A stretch of 64,000 nt of DNA from contig CALYLO010000012.1 of assembly GCA_944800085.1 (NCBI GenBank), forward strand, positions 62,001 to 126,000, in the 5' to 3' direction. The position numbers were made by a program, and so were the translations under genes. The stretch comes from Paenibacillus melissococcoides. Its GTDB lineage: Bacteria > Bacillota > Bacilli > Paenibacillales > Paenibacillaceae. The notes under the pieces are model-generated. The model was not told the DNA's origin. It was given only the letters and a program-made list of their open reading frames with translations, and did not search any database. Each line of letters opens with the position of its first letter. Position 1 is the stretch's first letter. Below, one piece after another: positions 23,298 through 32,519 of this stretch.

Positions 23298-24311
23298 ATG
23301 AGCGCACTGAAGGACGTAACGGTTACTATTGACCTTGTCCAGCCGATTGGGCGGATAGGATTCGGTACGCCATTGATTTACGGCGCCAAGGCTAAGGGTC
23401 ACGAGTTTAAATATTACTATGAACTAGAGGAGGTCTTGAAGGACTTTCAGCCCAATTCCCCGGAGTATCTGGCCGCAAAGGCGATCTTTGCTCAGGGGGA
23501 TAAGCGGCCGGATAAAATCGCGATTGCATGCCGGGATACAGCAAACGAAGAAGAACAGTATTTTGCAGACCATCTCGCAAAGCTGCTCGATAAAGATTGG
23601 TACTTCCTCTTCTGTACCAGCAATGCTCGGGAAGAGGTTTTGAAGATTGCCGATGTCATCGAAATGGATGGCTCGAAAATGTTCTTCACTCGGACCGACA
23701 ACATCGAGGATGCCAAGGCAATCCAGGCGGCAGCCAAGGAGCGCACCGTTGTATTCTATCACAATGATGTCAATGCCTACCCGGAGGCTGGCTGGATCGG
23801 CGCGGTTGCGGCGGCCCCGGTCGGCTCGGTGACGTGGAAGTTCAAAGAAATCAAGGGCTTGACACCCCTTGAAATTTCCGCTACAGAGCTCCAAGATATT
23901 CACGACGCCGGAGCCGTGACGTATGTTCGGAAGGCCGGGCGCGGCGGGGCGAGTGAGGGCAAGACATCCACGGGGGTATACATTGATATCATCCACGCCA
24001 AGGATTATGTGAAATTTAATATGGAGTACCAGTTGCAGCAGCTACTCAACAACACGCCAAAAATCCCATTCACAGACGCGGGTATCGCTCTTATCGAGGG
24101 GCAATGTACAAGCGTATTGAAGGACGCATTCAACAACGGGATTATCGCGGCGGACGAGAACGGATTGCCATTGTATTCGGTGCATTTTAAAAAGCGCGAA
24201 GAGATCCCAGCAGACATTCGGGCAACGAGGGAGTACAACGAAGGAGCTTTTGAGTTTGAGCTGGCCGGCGCGGTACACAGCGTCAAAATTAAAGGCTCTA
24301 TTAAATTTTAA
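23298..24311 (+). CDS. Tail sheath protein (DUF3383-like)
   Basis: The contractile sheath subunit, 337 aa. The opening SALKDVTVTIDLVQPIGRIG, the central alpha/beta domain (KIAIACRDTANEEEQYFADH) and the C-terminal strand FEFELAGAVHSVKIKGSIKF fit the DUF3383 sheath family. ATG at 23298 follows GAGGAGTGAGG; an upstream extension of the frame to 23151 lies in IS-proximal sequence and is not used. Its promoter or read-through from upstream is interrupted by the IS110 element. Confidence 0.85.
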   Translation: MSALKDVTVTIDLVQPIGRIGFGTPLIYGAKAKGHEFKYYYELEEVLKDFQPNSPEYLAAKAIFAQGDKRPDKIAIACRDTANEEEQYFADHLAKLLDKDWYFLFCTSNAREEVLKIADVIEMDGSKMFFTRTDNIEDAKAIQAAAKERTVVFYHNDVNAYPEAGWIGAVAAAPVGSVTWKFKEIKGLTPLEISATELQDIHDAGAVTYVRKAGRGGASEGKTSTGVYIDIIHAKDYVKFNMEYQLQQLLNNTPKIPFTDAGIALIEGQCTSVLKDAFNNGIIAADENGLPLYSVHFKKREEIPADIRATREYNEGAFEFELAGAVHSVKIKGSIKF

Positions 24312-24328
24312 GGGTGAGGTGAGGCGAC

Positions 24329-24730
24329 GTGGCAACATCAACGAATTATGATGCAATGGATGTCACTGTCACAGTGGACGGGACATTCATTACTGGTTTT
24401 TCAGAGGGTTCCATGGTTGAAGGTGAAAAGGACGAGGACAACTTCGCCGCATCCGTTGGTGCACAGGGGGATGTGGTAGTTAGTGAGGTAAATAACCCAC
24501 TTGGGACGATCACGATCACGCTGCAGCAAACTTCTCCTTCCGTGTCATTCCTGAACCAATTGGCTAATGCCAAGAAAATGGTCCCGGTGTGGGTAATTTA
24601 TAACGGCACACCGAAGGAAAAGTTCGGGGGAAGCCGGGCGCGGGTAAAGAAGCCGGCCACGTCCAGCTTTTCTAATGAAGCAGAGGATCGGGAATTTGAA
24701 ATCCAGGTATTTGACTATACGGTTGAGTGA
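24329..24730 (+). CDS. Tail tube protein (DUF3277-like)
   Basis: A 133-aa structural protein following the sheath gene: VTVTVDGTFITGFSEGSMVE, DVVVSEVNNPLGTITITLQQ and FEIQVFDYTVE fit the KPP10-like tube family of contractile phages. GTG start with GGGTGAGG upstream. A terminator-like hairpin follows the stop. Confidence 0.85.
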   Translation: MATSTNYDAMDVTVTVDGTFITGFSEGSMVEGEKDEDNFAASVGAQGDVVVSEVNNPLGTITITLQQTSPSVSFLNQLANAKKMVPVWVIYNGTPKEKFGGSRARVKKPATSSFSNEAEDREFEIQVFDYTVE

Positions 24731-24734
24731 TTCT

Positions 24735-24761
24735 GTCGCCAAATAAAGGGCGGCTTTTTTT
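24735..24761 (+). terminator. Intrinsic terminator-like hairpin after tube gene
   Basis: GTCGCC (24735-24740), loop AAATAAAG, GGCGGC (24749-24754) with one wobble pair, then T7. A partial terminator here could give tube and sheath higher expression than the downstream tape measure and baseplate genes, as is common in phage tail operons. Confidence 0.65.
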
Positions 24762-24792
24762 GTTCCATACAAACTAAGGAGAAGTGATCCAA

Positions 24793-25234
24793 ATGGCAAA
24801 GAAACAGACAACGGTTGAAATTCAGGGTACAGAGTATACATTCCAGCATCCGGGTGTTCGAGAATCTGTACGCCTTCGGGACCGGTCGAAGAATAAGAAC
24901 GGGCAGCTTGTGGAGGAAAAGTACTATCAGGAATTGATGACACATGTCATCGTGCAGCCAAAAGTCAACTGGGATTACTTCGACGAGCATCCAGAAGCAT
25001 TCGATGACGTAATGTTGGCAGCAGTTGAGTTTTTGAACCCACCCAGCGACAAGTAATGCGGAATACAAGCGACGCGCCAAGGAAAACTGGTCCTTTTGGC
25101 GCGTCGTCTTATCTGATGGCGGCATCACGTACAGCGATGCGTGCGAGATGGATTGGGATGATCTCAATGAGGCAAACGCCGCACTCGATATCCTGCATGC
25201 GCAGAGCCAGAGAAACAAACCAAAGAAAAAATAA
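24793..25234 (+). CDS. Tail assembly chaperones, two frames joined by a likely +1 frameshift
   Basis: The upstream frame (24793-25056) encodes an 87-aa chaperone (KKQTTVEIQGTEYTFQHPGV). The downstream part, ending at 25234, reads AEYKRRAKENWSFWRVVLSD, GGITYSDACEMDWDDLNEAN and is protein-like, but has no start codon in its own frame before residue 30 or so. It lies +1 (equivalently -2) to the first frame. A TGA in that frame at 25034-25036 confines the shift to 25037-25053, where CCC followed by A (25042-25045) is a classic +1 slip site for proline tRNA. Such chaperone pairs fused by frameshifting are universal before the tape measure gene. Confidence 0.8.
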
Positions 25235-25246
25235 GGGGACGGTCGC

Positions 25247-28200
25247 ATGTCACTCCGTAAGCTTACCGTCGATGTCGGATACAACATAAGCACCAGCCCT
25301 CTTGAAACGCTGGACAAGCGCCTAAACAAGCTTTCCGGTACAAACTCCAAAGTGTTTGAGCGGATGGAGTCGAGCATGGGGAAAGCCGGAAAGGCGATGC
25401 AAGGAGTTTCCCAAAAATCGGGAGCAATGGCCTCCGCTGTATCGAAGTCACAAGGAGTCACGGCCCAGGCCTCTAAAGCTGCAGACAAGGCGACGGCAGC
25501 AAATGAACGATTGACGAAGGCCGCTGACCGGTTGCAGAAGGCAAATGATGCAGCAGCCAAGGCGACCGAGAGGGCAAGAGCCGCAACCGCAAAAGCTGCT
25601 GAAATTGCAGCGGTATCTACCAGCTCGCAAGATAAGGTTACCAAAGCAATTCAAAGAGCGCAGGCCGCAAACGAAAAGGCTACTGCTGCCGCTGTTCGTG
25701 CCCAAAAAGCGGATGAAAAATGGCGTATTGCCCATGAACAAGCGGCCGCTGCTGGAAATAGGGTTAAGCAAGCCTCCGACGGCGCGACGCAGGCGATTGA
25801 CCGCCAAAGCAAAGCGGCTCAACGAGCAGCGAAAGAAATGGACCAACTTCGAAAAAAATACGGAGATTTCTCCACCGGTTCGCTTAAAGTGTTGGATCAG
25901 ATTGACCAGGCATCCGGAAACATCCGTTCTGCCGGTGTCACAATGGGAGCTGCGGGCGGCGCGCTTACGGCCGGGATTGGCTCATCTATCAAATTGGCTG
26001 CTGACTTTGAAGCTTCTGTATCACGGGTTGGGGCGCTGTCCGGGGCGTCGGCCGAAGACATACAGCGTCTTTCGGATACAGCCGAACGGCTAGGGGCCGA
26101 AACGGCATTTACGTCTGTTCAGGCTGCTGAGGGCATGAGTTACTTGGCAATGGCTGGGTTTAAAACGAACGATATGATAGCGGCCATGCCGGGATTGTTG
26201 GATACGGCGGCAGCGGGTCAGATAGACCTGGGCCGGGCGGCGGATATCACGTCGAACATCCTGACCGGATTCGGTATTGAGGCCGCGGACACGGCAAAAG
26301 TAGCTGATGTATTGACCGCCACGTTCACAAACTCGAACACCGACCTAAATATGCTAGGAGACACCATGAAATACGTCGCACCCATAGCTAAAGCGTCGGG
26401 TCAGTCGCTCGAAGAGATGGCAGCAGCAACAGCAGCGCTCGGTGATGCAGGCATCCAAGGCTCCGAAGCGGGTACAGCACTTCGGGCATCCATGATCCGG
26501 ATGGCGAAGCCCCCAAAAGAGGCGGCAGACGTGCTCGATCAACTCGGCATCAGCATTGCGGATCAATCAGGACGCATATTGCCGTTGTCGAACGTGGTCG
26601 GGCAGTTTGCAGAGAAAACAAAAGGGCTCACGGAAGCGCAGCGGCTCGCGGCCGTATCGACCGTTGTCGGCACGGAGGCGGCCAGTGCGTTCCTGACGTT
26701 AATGGATGCCGGCCAACCCAAATTAGAGGGATTCCGGACATCGTTAGAAAACAGCGGCGGTGTAGCAAAGAGAATCGCGGATACGCAGCTTGATAACTTG
26801 AACGGTGCCATGACAATGCTCAGTTCGGCCACGGACGGAGCAAAGCTGGCGATCGGCAAAACGTTCATCCCGATTCTTACAGACCTTGCTCGCTGGATAA
26901 ACAAGCTGGTGGATGTATTCAATGGGTTACCGCAAGGGGCCCAGAAAGCCATAGCCATTTTCGCAGCGATAGCCGGGGCGGTTCTGTTGCTTGGTGGAGC
27001 CTTGGCGGTCCTTGTCTCCTTCCTGCCTAATGTGGTGGCAGGATTTAAAATGCTCTCGGCGGTCGGTCCTATCATCATGGGTATATCGGGGCCAATGCTG
27101 ATAGTCATTGCTGTTATCGCTGCAATCGCCGTGGCCGCATATCTCATCATCAAGTATTGGGCACCTATATCGGCCTTTTTCAAGAGATTGTGGGCGGCAA
27201 CTGTCTGGGTATTTACTTCAACATGGAATGCCATTGTCGGCTTCCTGGTCGATACGTGGAATGCGGTAAAGACCACGGCGGTCAACCTGTGGAATTCTAT
27301 TGTGAACATGGTAATGGCGATCATTTCCCCATTCGTTGAAAATATCCGAGCATCATTTGCCCGGATTGTGAACGGCGTCAGAATGATTTGGGAAGGGCTA
27401 AAGCTGTACTTTAGCGCGGCATGGACGGTCATCAAGAATATTTTCTTGGGCGCTATCCTTTTGTTGAAGGATCTCTTTACCGGCAACTTCAGCGCTATGA
27501 AGAGCCACGCCATACAGATTTGGGATAATATCAAGGGCGCTATGGGGCAAGCGTGGGAAGGCATCAAATTGATATTTTCCGGTGCTCTTGAAGCCGTCAA
27601 GGGGTATCTTGACGGGGCATGGAACAACATAACAATTGCCGCCGAAATTGCTTGGAATGGTATTTCCACTTTCTTTTCGGATACCTGGAATGGCATCAAA
27701 GATATGACTAGCATGGTGTGGGACGCCATTGTAGAGAGCATTAAAAGCGCCATTGATTGGGTTAAGAACCTTCCTGGCCGAATGTGGCAGATGGGTAAGG
27801 ATGCTATTACAGGCTTTGTGGATGGTATCAAAGGTGCCGCCAACGCTGTAGGCGACGCGGTAACCAATGTTGCGAACAATGTCACTGACGGCATCAAGGA
27901 TGCACTGGATATCCATTCCCCTTCTCGTGTCATGAAGGAGCTCGGGAAGTACACGGGCGAAGGATTCCAGATCGGCATAGAAGACAAGATCCCGGAAGTG
28001 TCCCACGCCGTCAATGGTATGGCAACGGCAGCCGCAACCCCTCAAGCATCACAAACAGAGGTGGATGGGCTCGCGCCTACGTACAGCAATACGTCGGCAA
28101 ATAGCAACATCATAATATCGCCTAATATTGAGATAACGATCCAAGGCGGCGAATCAACCAGCACCGCGAAAGATACCGCCCAGGAAGTCAAAAAGGAAAT

Positions 28201-28255
28201 TGAGAACTTGTTTAAATCATTCGGCGTGAAAAATCCGCAGTTTATCGAGGGGTGA
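25247..28255 (+). CDS. Tail tape measure protein
   Basis: Sets tail length and is ejected ahead of DNA; 1002 aa. Residues about 60-190 are an Ala/Lys/Arg coiled coil with repeated AADKATAANERLTKAADRLQ-like phrases. The TP901-type core is about 225-450 (LAADFEASVSRVGALSGASA to GTEAASAFLTLMDAG). Two or three strongly hydrophobic helices follow (AIFAAIAGAVLLLGGALAVL and MLIVIAVIAAIAVAAYLIIK). The C-terminal third has Trp-containing helical repeats (TWNAIVGFLVDTWNAVKTTA) and ends with KDALDIHSPSRVMKELGKYT. GGGGACGG precedes the ATG. Confidence 0.93.
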   Translation: MSLRKLTVDVGYNISTSPLETLDKRLNKLSGTNSKVFERMESSMGKAGKAMQGVSQKSGAMASAVSKSQGVTAQASKAADKATAANERLTKAADRLQKANDAAAKATERARAATAKAAEIAAVSTSSQDKVTKAIQRAQAANEKATAAAVRAQKADEKWRIAHEQAAAAGNRVKQASDGATQAIDRQSKAAQRAAKEMDQLRKKYGDFSTGSLKVLDQIDQASGNIRSAGVTMGAAGGALTAGIGSSIKLAADFEASVSRVGALSGASAEDIQRLSDTAERLGAETAFTSVQAAEGMSYLAMAGFKTNDMIAAMPGLLDTAAAGQIDLGRAADITSNILTGFGIEAADTAKVADVLTATFTNSNTDLNMLGDTMKYVAPIAKASGQSLEEMAAATAALGDAGIQGSEAGTALRASMIRMAKPPKEAADVLDQLGISIADQSGRILPLSNVVGQFAEKTKGLTEAQRLAAVSTVVGTEAASAFLTLMDAGQPKLEGFRTSLENSGGVAKRIADTQLDNLNGAMTMLSSATDGAKLAIGKTFIPILTDLARWINKLVDVFNGLPQGAQKAIAIFAAIAGAVLLLGGALAVLVSFLPNVVAGFKMLSAVGPIIMGISGPMLIVIAVIAAIAVAAYLIIKYWAPISAFFKRLWAATVWVFTSTWNAIVGFLVDTWNAVKTTAVNLWNSIVNMVMAIISPFVENIRASFARIVNGVRMIWEGLKLYFSAAWTVIKNIFLGAILLLKDLFTGNFSAMKSHAIQIWDNIKGAMGQAWEGIKLIFSGALEAVKGYLDGAWNNITIAAEIAWNGISTFFSDTWNGIKDMTSMVWDAIVESIKSAIDWVKNLPGRMWQMGKDAITGFVDGIKGAANAVGDAVTNVANNVTDGIKDALDIHSPSRVMKELGKYTGEGFQIGIEDKIPEVSHAVNGMATAAATPQASQTEVDGLAPTYSNTSANSNIIISPNIEITIQGGESTSTAKDTAQEVKKEIENLFKSFGVKNPQFIEG

Positions 28256-28260
28256 GGTTG

Positions 28261-28881
28261 ATGGCAACAATTGACGGTATAGAAATTCATGTCACAAGCG
28301 AAAAACCTTCATACTCCGTCCGGGTATCTACCTACCCTATCGAGGGCGGGGCTGCTATCACGGATCACGTTGAGCCTCAATTGGTCACCTTGAGCCTCAG
28401 CGGTAAATTGGTGGGCCAGGATGCAGCCAAGAAGAGAAAAGAAATACTCGGAAAGATGAATAGCGGATCAACAGTTAAATATGTTGGCCGAAACTCCTTC
28501 ATTAACTGCGTAATTGAATCATTTGAGAGCGACCACGAGTATAAAGTGGCAAACGGCATGAATTTTACAATGCAGCTTCGTGAAATCCGCAAGGTTAAGC
28601 CGTTGTTTTCGAATAAGCTACCACCTAAAACTCAGACCCTTGTCAAGGTGATGACCACGGCCGGCCGGCAGCAGGTCAAGACCACAAAGCAAAGCAAGAC
28701 AAAAGGCACAAAAGCAAAAAGCCAAGGACCAACGGGAAAGAAGCACACGGTACGAGAAGGCCAGACGTGGGAAGCGCTGGCCTTCTCGTACAAAGTGGCC
28801 CTAAAAACCTTGCGATCCTGGAATACGCAAATACCAAGAGGCACCCGCCTGAAAGAAGGCATGGTTGTCATAGTCGGATAG
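28261..28881 (+). CDS. LysM baseplate protein (XkdP-like)
   Basis: A 206-aa protein. The N-terminal domain (ATIDGIEIHVTSEKPSYSVR, SGKLVGQDAAKKRKEI) is the contractile-phage inner baseplate type. A Lys/Thr/Gly linker leads to a C-terminal LysM domain (KKHTVREGQTWEALAFSYKV to EGMVVIVG) that binds peptidoglycan. The ATG at 28261 follows GGGGTGAGG, preferred over the GTG at 28252. Confidence 0.8.
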   Translation: MATIDGIEIHVTSEKPSYSVRVSTYPIEGGAAITDHVEPQLVTLSLSGKLVGQDAAKKRKEILGKMNSGSTVKYVGRNSFINCVIESFESDHEYKVANGMNFTMQLREIRKVKPLFSNKLPPKTQTLVKVMTTAGRQQVKTTKQSKTKGTKAKSQGPTGKKHTVREGQTWEALAFSYKVALKTLRSWNTQIPRGTRLKEGMVVIVG

Positions 28882-28889
28882 GTGATTGC

Positions 28890-29216
28890 ATGGAATACAT
28901 TCCGGTTGAAAAAGAAAACATTCCATACCAATTTGACATTGCGCTCGGCGTAGACATATTCACATTTACTGTGAACTACAACGAGCGCTTTGATTTTTTC
29001 ACGCTTGATTTAATGAAGGATGATCAAGTATTGGTTCAAGGCGTGAAACTCGTATACGGCGTTCCTGTCTTTGCAGGCATCGAGGACCACCGATTTCCTG
29101 TTCCGCTAATTGTTCCGATTGACGAAGCGGGGAAGGAGACGGCTGTGACATGGGAAAATTTTGGGGAGACAGTGTTTTTAGCTTATGGAGAAGGGGAGGG
29201 AGAAGAGGATGAGTGA
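28890..29216 (+). CDS. Phage baseplate plug-like protein (DUF6983-type)
   Basis: A 108-aa beta-rich protein: EYIPVEKENIPYQFDIALGV, FTFTVNYNERFDFFTLDL, ending in an acidic tail EGEGEEDE. It lies between LysM and hub genes, the usual place for this small baseplate component. AGGTG precedes the ATG; the end overlaps the hub gene. Confidence 0.65.
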   Translation: MEYIPVEKENIPYQFDIALGVDIFTFTVNYNERFDFFTLDLMKDDQVLVQGVKLVYGVPVFAGIEDHRFPVPLIVPIDEAGKETAVTWENFGETVFLAYGEGEGEEDE

Positions 29217-29997
29217 ATCATACGGCCGTGTTACGGAGTTGATTGTTGGTGGGCAGACGTTGAAGACGCCGGACCTAGAGATTCGTTTTGACGTGCCGTT
29301 TGATGATGATCCAGATCCAAACGAGGCTCGGATCGAAATCTACAACCTGAGTGACAATACGATAAACAACATCGCCCATCATTCAAAGGTTGTGCTTAAT
29401 GCAGGATACAAAGGGGATGTCGGAACCATTCTTTCTGGTTACATCTCTTTTTATGAGACTCGATGGGAAGGGCCTGACAAAATTACAACCTTCACAGTCC
29501 TTGACTCGGAGCCACTGGACAGCCGGACCATTCCGAGCATTTCATATGCGAAACAAACGAAAGCCTCCACCGTCATAAGGGATTTGCTAAAGCGAGGTAA
29601 CCTCAGCGCGGTCGCCTTAAGTTTGGTCAAAGATGTTGTTTACACAGAGGGGATGACCGTTGAGGGCTCCGTTGTTGATGCTATCAAGAACGTTGCCGCC
29701 GATTGCCAGACCTCCTGTTACATGCTCAAAGGGCAGTTGTATATTCGGCCACTTACCCAAGGTGACAAAATAAACTTTGTACTTTCACCGAAGACTGGCC
29801 TGATCGGTTCACCTACCTTTTTTCAGGACGACAGCAGCGCGGGTTATCAGGCCCAGTGTCTACTGAATCACCGATTGACAACAGGCAGCCTGATAACCAT
29901 TGAAAGCCGCGTTGTCGAGGCATCACTCCGCGTGCGGCGCGGCCGACACTCTTCAAGTGGCAGTGATTTTACCACCGAGATAGAGGCGGTGTTTTAA
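29209..29997 (+). CDS. Baseplate hub protein (XkdQ/gpD-like)
   Basis: A 262-aa protein forming the central hub around the tube. YGRVTELIVGGQTLKTPDLE, EARIEIYNLSDNTINNI and ITTFTVLDSEPLDSRTI are typical of the phage late-control D/gp27-like fold. GGGGAGGGAG precedes the ATG at 29209, which overlaps the preceding stop. Confidence 0.75.
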   Translation: MSESYGRVTELIVGGQTLKTPDLEIRFDVPFDDDPDPNEARIEIYNLSDNTINNIAHHSKVVLNAGYKGDVGTILSGYISFYETRWEGPDKITTFTVLDSEPLDSRTIPSISYAKQTKASTVIRDLLKRGNLSAVALSLVKDVVYTEGMTVEGSVVDAIKNVAADCQTSCYMLKGQLYIRPLTQGDKINFVLSPKTGLIGSPTFFQDDSSAGYQAQCLLNHRLTTGSLITIESRVVEASLRVRRGRHSSSGSDFTTEIEAVF

Positions 29998-29998
29998 A

Positions 29999-30376
29999 AT
30001 GGCACAACTTGATAAGAGTTTGAACGGTTGGCTTGAAAATGCGCTGAGGCAACTGCACACGGCCACCATCGGGAGAGTGGCTGCATACGACAAGGATCGA
30101 CGCCGGGCCACGGTTCAGCCGCTCATTATGCAAAAGATGATGAGCAGCGCGCCGAGCCCGCATGCAGTCCTTACGGACGTACCTGTATTGTCCCAACGTT
30201 ATGAAGTGGACGGAACGGAAAAGGAATATGTGCCGTTCCTCAGACAGGGGGATGTAGTGTTGCTGGTATGTGTAGAGCGTGCCATGGATCAGAGTTTGAA
30301 TGGGGCCATGGCATACCCGGACTCACGGCGCAGGCACAGCTTGTCGGATGCGGTTGTAGTAGGGGTGATAACTTGA
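29999..30376 (+). CDS. Baseplate spike protein (Gp138 N-domain)
   Basis: A 125-aa OB-fold protein: HTATIGRVAAYDKDRRRATV, the Gp138-type opening, and VPFLRQGDVVLLVCVERAMD. It would plug the hub and carry the membrane-piercing tip. The start lies two bases after the hub stop; its own stop overlaps the next TTG start. Confidence 0.8.
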   Translation: MAQLDKSLNGWLENALRQLHTATIGRVAAYDKDRRRATVQPLIMQKMMSSAPSPHAVLTDVPVLSQRYEVDGTEKEYVPFLRQGDVVLLVCVERAMDQSLNGAMAYPDSRRRHSLSDAVVVGVIT

Positions 30377-30729
30377 ATTTGCGAATAGACAACACAGGGG
30401 ATCTGGTTTTTTCGAATGGTGAATTGCAAATGGTCTCCGGTCCGGAAGAGATTGCCCAGGCTGCCCGAGTGGTGTTGGGTACGAATCATGATGAGTGGTT
30501 TTTAGATCCCGATGCAGGCGCGAACTATGATGTTTTGCTGCAGAAGCAACCGAACGAAGAGGCGATTCGCGAAACGGTATATTCAGCCCTTGACCAAGTT
30601 GAGCAAATACAGAAGGTTGATAGTATCGACATTCGTTTTGATCAGGCGCAGCGAATGCTACACATATTTTTTACTGCTACCGGGGTAAATGGAGAGAAGG
30701 TAGAAAGCGAGGTGAGTTTGGATGCTTGA
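30373..30729 (+). CDS. Baseplate wedge protein (gp25/DUF2634-like)
   Basis: A 118-aa protein opening with NLRIDNTGDLVFSNGELQMV and containing QAARVVLGTNHDEWFLDPDA, the gp25-type wedge that initiates sheath polymerisation. TTG start overlapping the previous TGA, GGGGTG upstream. Its end overlaps the baseplate J gene. Confidence 0.8.
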   Translation: MNLRIDNTGDLVFSNGELQMVSGPEEIAQAARVVLGTNHDEWFLDPDAGANYDVLLQKQPNEEAIRETVYSALDQVEQIQKVDSIDIRFDQAQRMLHIFFTATGVNGEKVESEVSLDA

Positions 30730-32503
30730 TGCATCTGGGTTCAAGCGGATGCGGTACAGTGATTTGCTGGAGCAGATGGAAGAACAGGCGCGGGCAAAAT
30801 ACGGCGAAAACGTGAATACATCGGCGTTATCTCCACTCGGGATCATTCTACGGATATTCGCTTTTTTCCTGGCCTACGTTTGGCAAGGGGTGGAACATGT
30901 ATACTACGCGGCGTATCGAGATACAGCAACCGGTGTCAGTTTGGATCGCCTCGCCCCGCAAGTGGGGATCAAGAGATTTCAAGAAGAACTTGCCTATGGG
31001 GAAATTGCATTCGTAGGCACCCCGGAATATACGATACCGGAAGGCACAATCGTCGGCACCGCGATAGGTAAATATTTTGCGACAAATGAGGATCTTACTC
31101 TCGACAATGACGGCAAGGGATCTGTGGGCATCACAGCCCAGAAAGCGGGCTCAGGATGGAACGTTGCATCCGGCACAATTACGGTGTTGCTGAATCCAGA
31201 TGCTAATATCATCTCTGTTACGAATCCACGGCCTACAACAGGCGGCAGGGAGCGGGAGACAGACGAGGAATTTCGAGCGCGATTTCAGCAATCGGTAGCG
31301 GGTGGTGGAGCGGCCTCCGTTGACGCCTTACGCGGTACGTTGTTACGGCTTCAAGGCGTCCGAGCGGCGGCTGTGATAGAAAACACCTCATTGACTACAG
31401 ACGCGGCAGGCAGGCCCGGGAAATCGTTTCAGTGCTATGTGTTAGGAGGAGATGAGCAAGAGATCGCAAACGCCATCTTTGCAACAAAGGCCGGAGGCAT
31501 CGAAGCACACGGCGATATTGTTCGTGAGGTTACGGACGTCGCAGGATATAAGCACAAGGTGAAATTCAGCCGTGCCGAGGAAGTTGTCGTTTCGGTGCAA
31601 GCGAAGATAAAGCGAACTGTTCAATACCCGGCTGACGGTGACGACAAAGTGATATCCGAAATCGTCCAGCACATCGGCGGGGAGCACGATGGTAAGTATT
31701 ACAACGGCTTGTCCATGGGGGCGGCCGTCGTATACAACAAATTGATTAGCGCGGTGTACAAGGTTCCAGGCGTTGATGATGTAGACCTGTTCTTGAACGG
31801 CGACACGAAAAACATTGAAATCGCCCCTCATCAGGTGGCGAGGATACGCGATCAGAATATCGTGTTCAGTCTTAAAGATATGATGAGCCGTTTTACGGAC
31901 GCGTACAACAAAAATCCTAATAGCAATCTCGGGAAGCTGGTTTCGATCCTACATGGGCAGCTTATAGGCCTGGAAGATACGCTTAACAAAATCCAGGAAT
32001 GGCGCGACATCGACCGGGCTCAAGGAACAACCTTGGACAGGATCGGGGAAAACGTGGTCCAGCCGCGCGGAGCCGCTACCGATGAAGTTTACCGAATATT
32101 GTTGAAATCGAAGGTAGCCCGGAATCTGTCGAAAACAGACGTAAATACCATTATCGAGGTATTAGCGCTAGCGCTAGATTGCGATTTTTCGGAAATTCGA
32201 ATCGAAGAAAAGTACGCGGACCCGAACGAACCGGAGCCGGCTGCGCTCTCTTTGCTTCGTGTGCCGATAGCACGTCTGAATGAAGTTGGGATGTCTCCGT
32301 ATCAGTTCGCGCAGATCATCCAAAAGACAGTGGCTGCAGGCGTCCGGGTTGCGCAAATTGATTTATCTGGAACGTTCTTATTAGCATCAAAACGTGCGGA
32401 AGTGGAGAAAAGCAAATTCGGACTTGCGGATATCGCAATGACAACAGGCGGCACGCTTGGAACAGTATATATGCCAGGCAATGACTACGAATTACCGATT
32501 TAG
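30722..32503 (+). CDS. Baseplate J-like protein with fused C-terminal wedge domain
   Basis: At 593 aa this is far longer than usual baseplate J proteins (about 350-390). Residues 1-380 are a normal J-like wedge: LDASGFKRMRYSDLLEQMEE, GVSLDRLAPQVGIKR, TGGRERETDEEFRARFQ, YYNGLSMGAAVVYNKLI. Residues about 385-593 are a second unit (FSLKDMMSRFTDAYNKNPNS, EWRDIDRAQGTTLDRIGENV, RILLKSKVARNLSKTDVNTI). It resembles a DUF2612-type wedge protein that other phages encode separately. The fusion is in one open frame with no internal stop. Confidence 0.8.
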   Translation: MLDASGFKRMRYSDLLEQMEEQARAKYGENVNTSALSPLGIILRIFAFFLAYVWQGVEHVYYAAYRDTATGVSLDRLAPQVGIKRFQEELAYGEIAFVGTPEYTIPEGTIVGTAIGKYFATNEDLTLDNDGKGSVGITAQKAGSGWNVASGTITVLLNPDANIISVTNPRPTTGGRERETDEEFRARFQQSVAGGGAASVDALRGTLLRLQGVRAAAVIENTSLTTDAAGRPGKSFQCYVLGGDEQEIANAIFATKAGGIEAHGDIVREVTDVAGYKHKVKFSRAEEVVVSVQAKIKRTVQYPADGDDKVISEIVQHIGGEHDGKYYNGLSMGAAVVYNKLISAVYKVPGVDDVDLFLNGDTKNIEIAPHQVARIRDQNIVFSLKDMMSRFTDAYNKNPNSNLGKLVSILHGQLIGLEDTLNKIQEWRDIDRAQGTTLDRIGENVVQPRGAATDEVYRILLKSKVARNLSKTDVNTIIEVLALALDCDFSEIRIEEKYADPNEPEPAALSLLRVPIARLNEVGMSPYQFAQIIQKTVAAGVRVAQIDLSGTFLLASKRAEVEKSKFGLADIAMTTGGTLGTVYMPGNDYELPI

Positions 32504-32519
32504 GGAGGGAGAAGGAGAA

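Noticed and set aside
25056..25289. ORF starting at the chaperone stop (VMRNTSDAPRK...)
   Set aside because: The protein-like frame here is the neighbouring one (AEYKRRAKENW...); this one is Arg/Ser-rich and overlaps the tape measure start.
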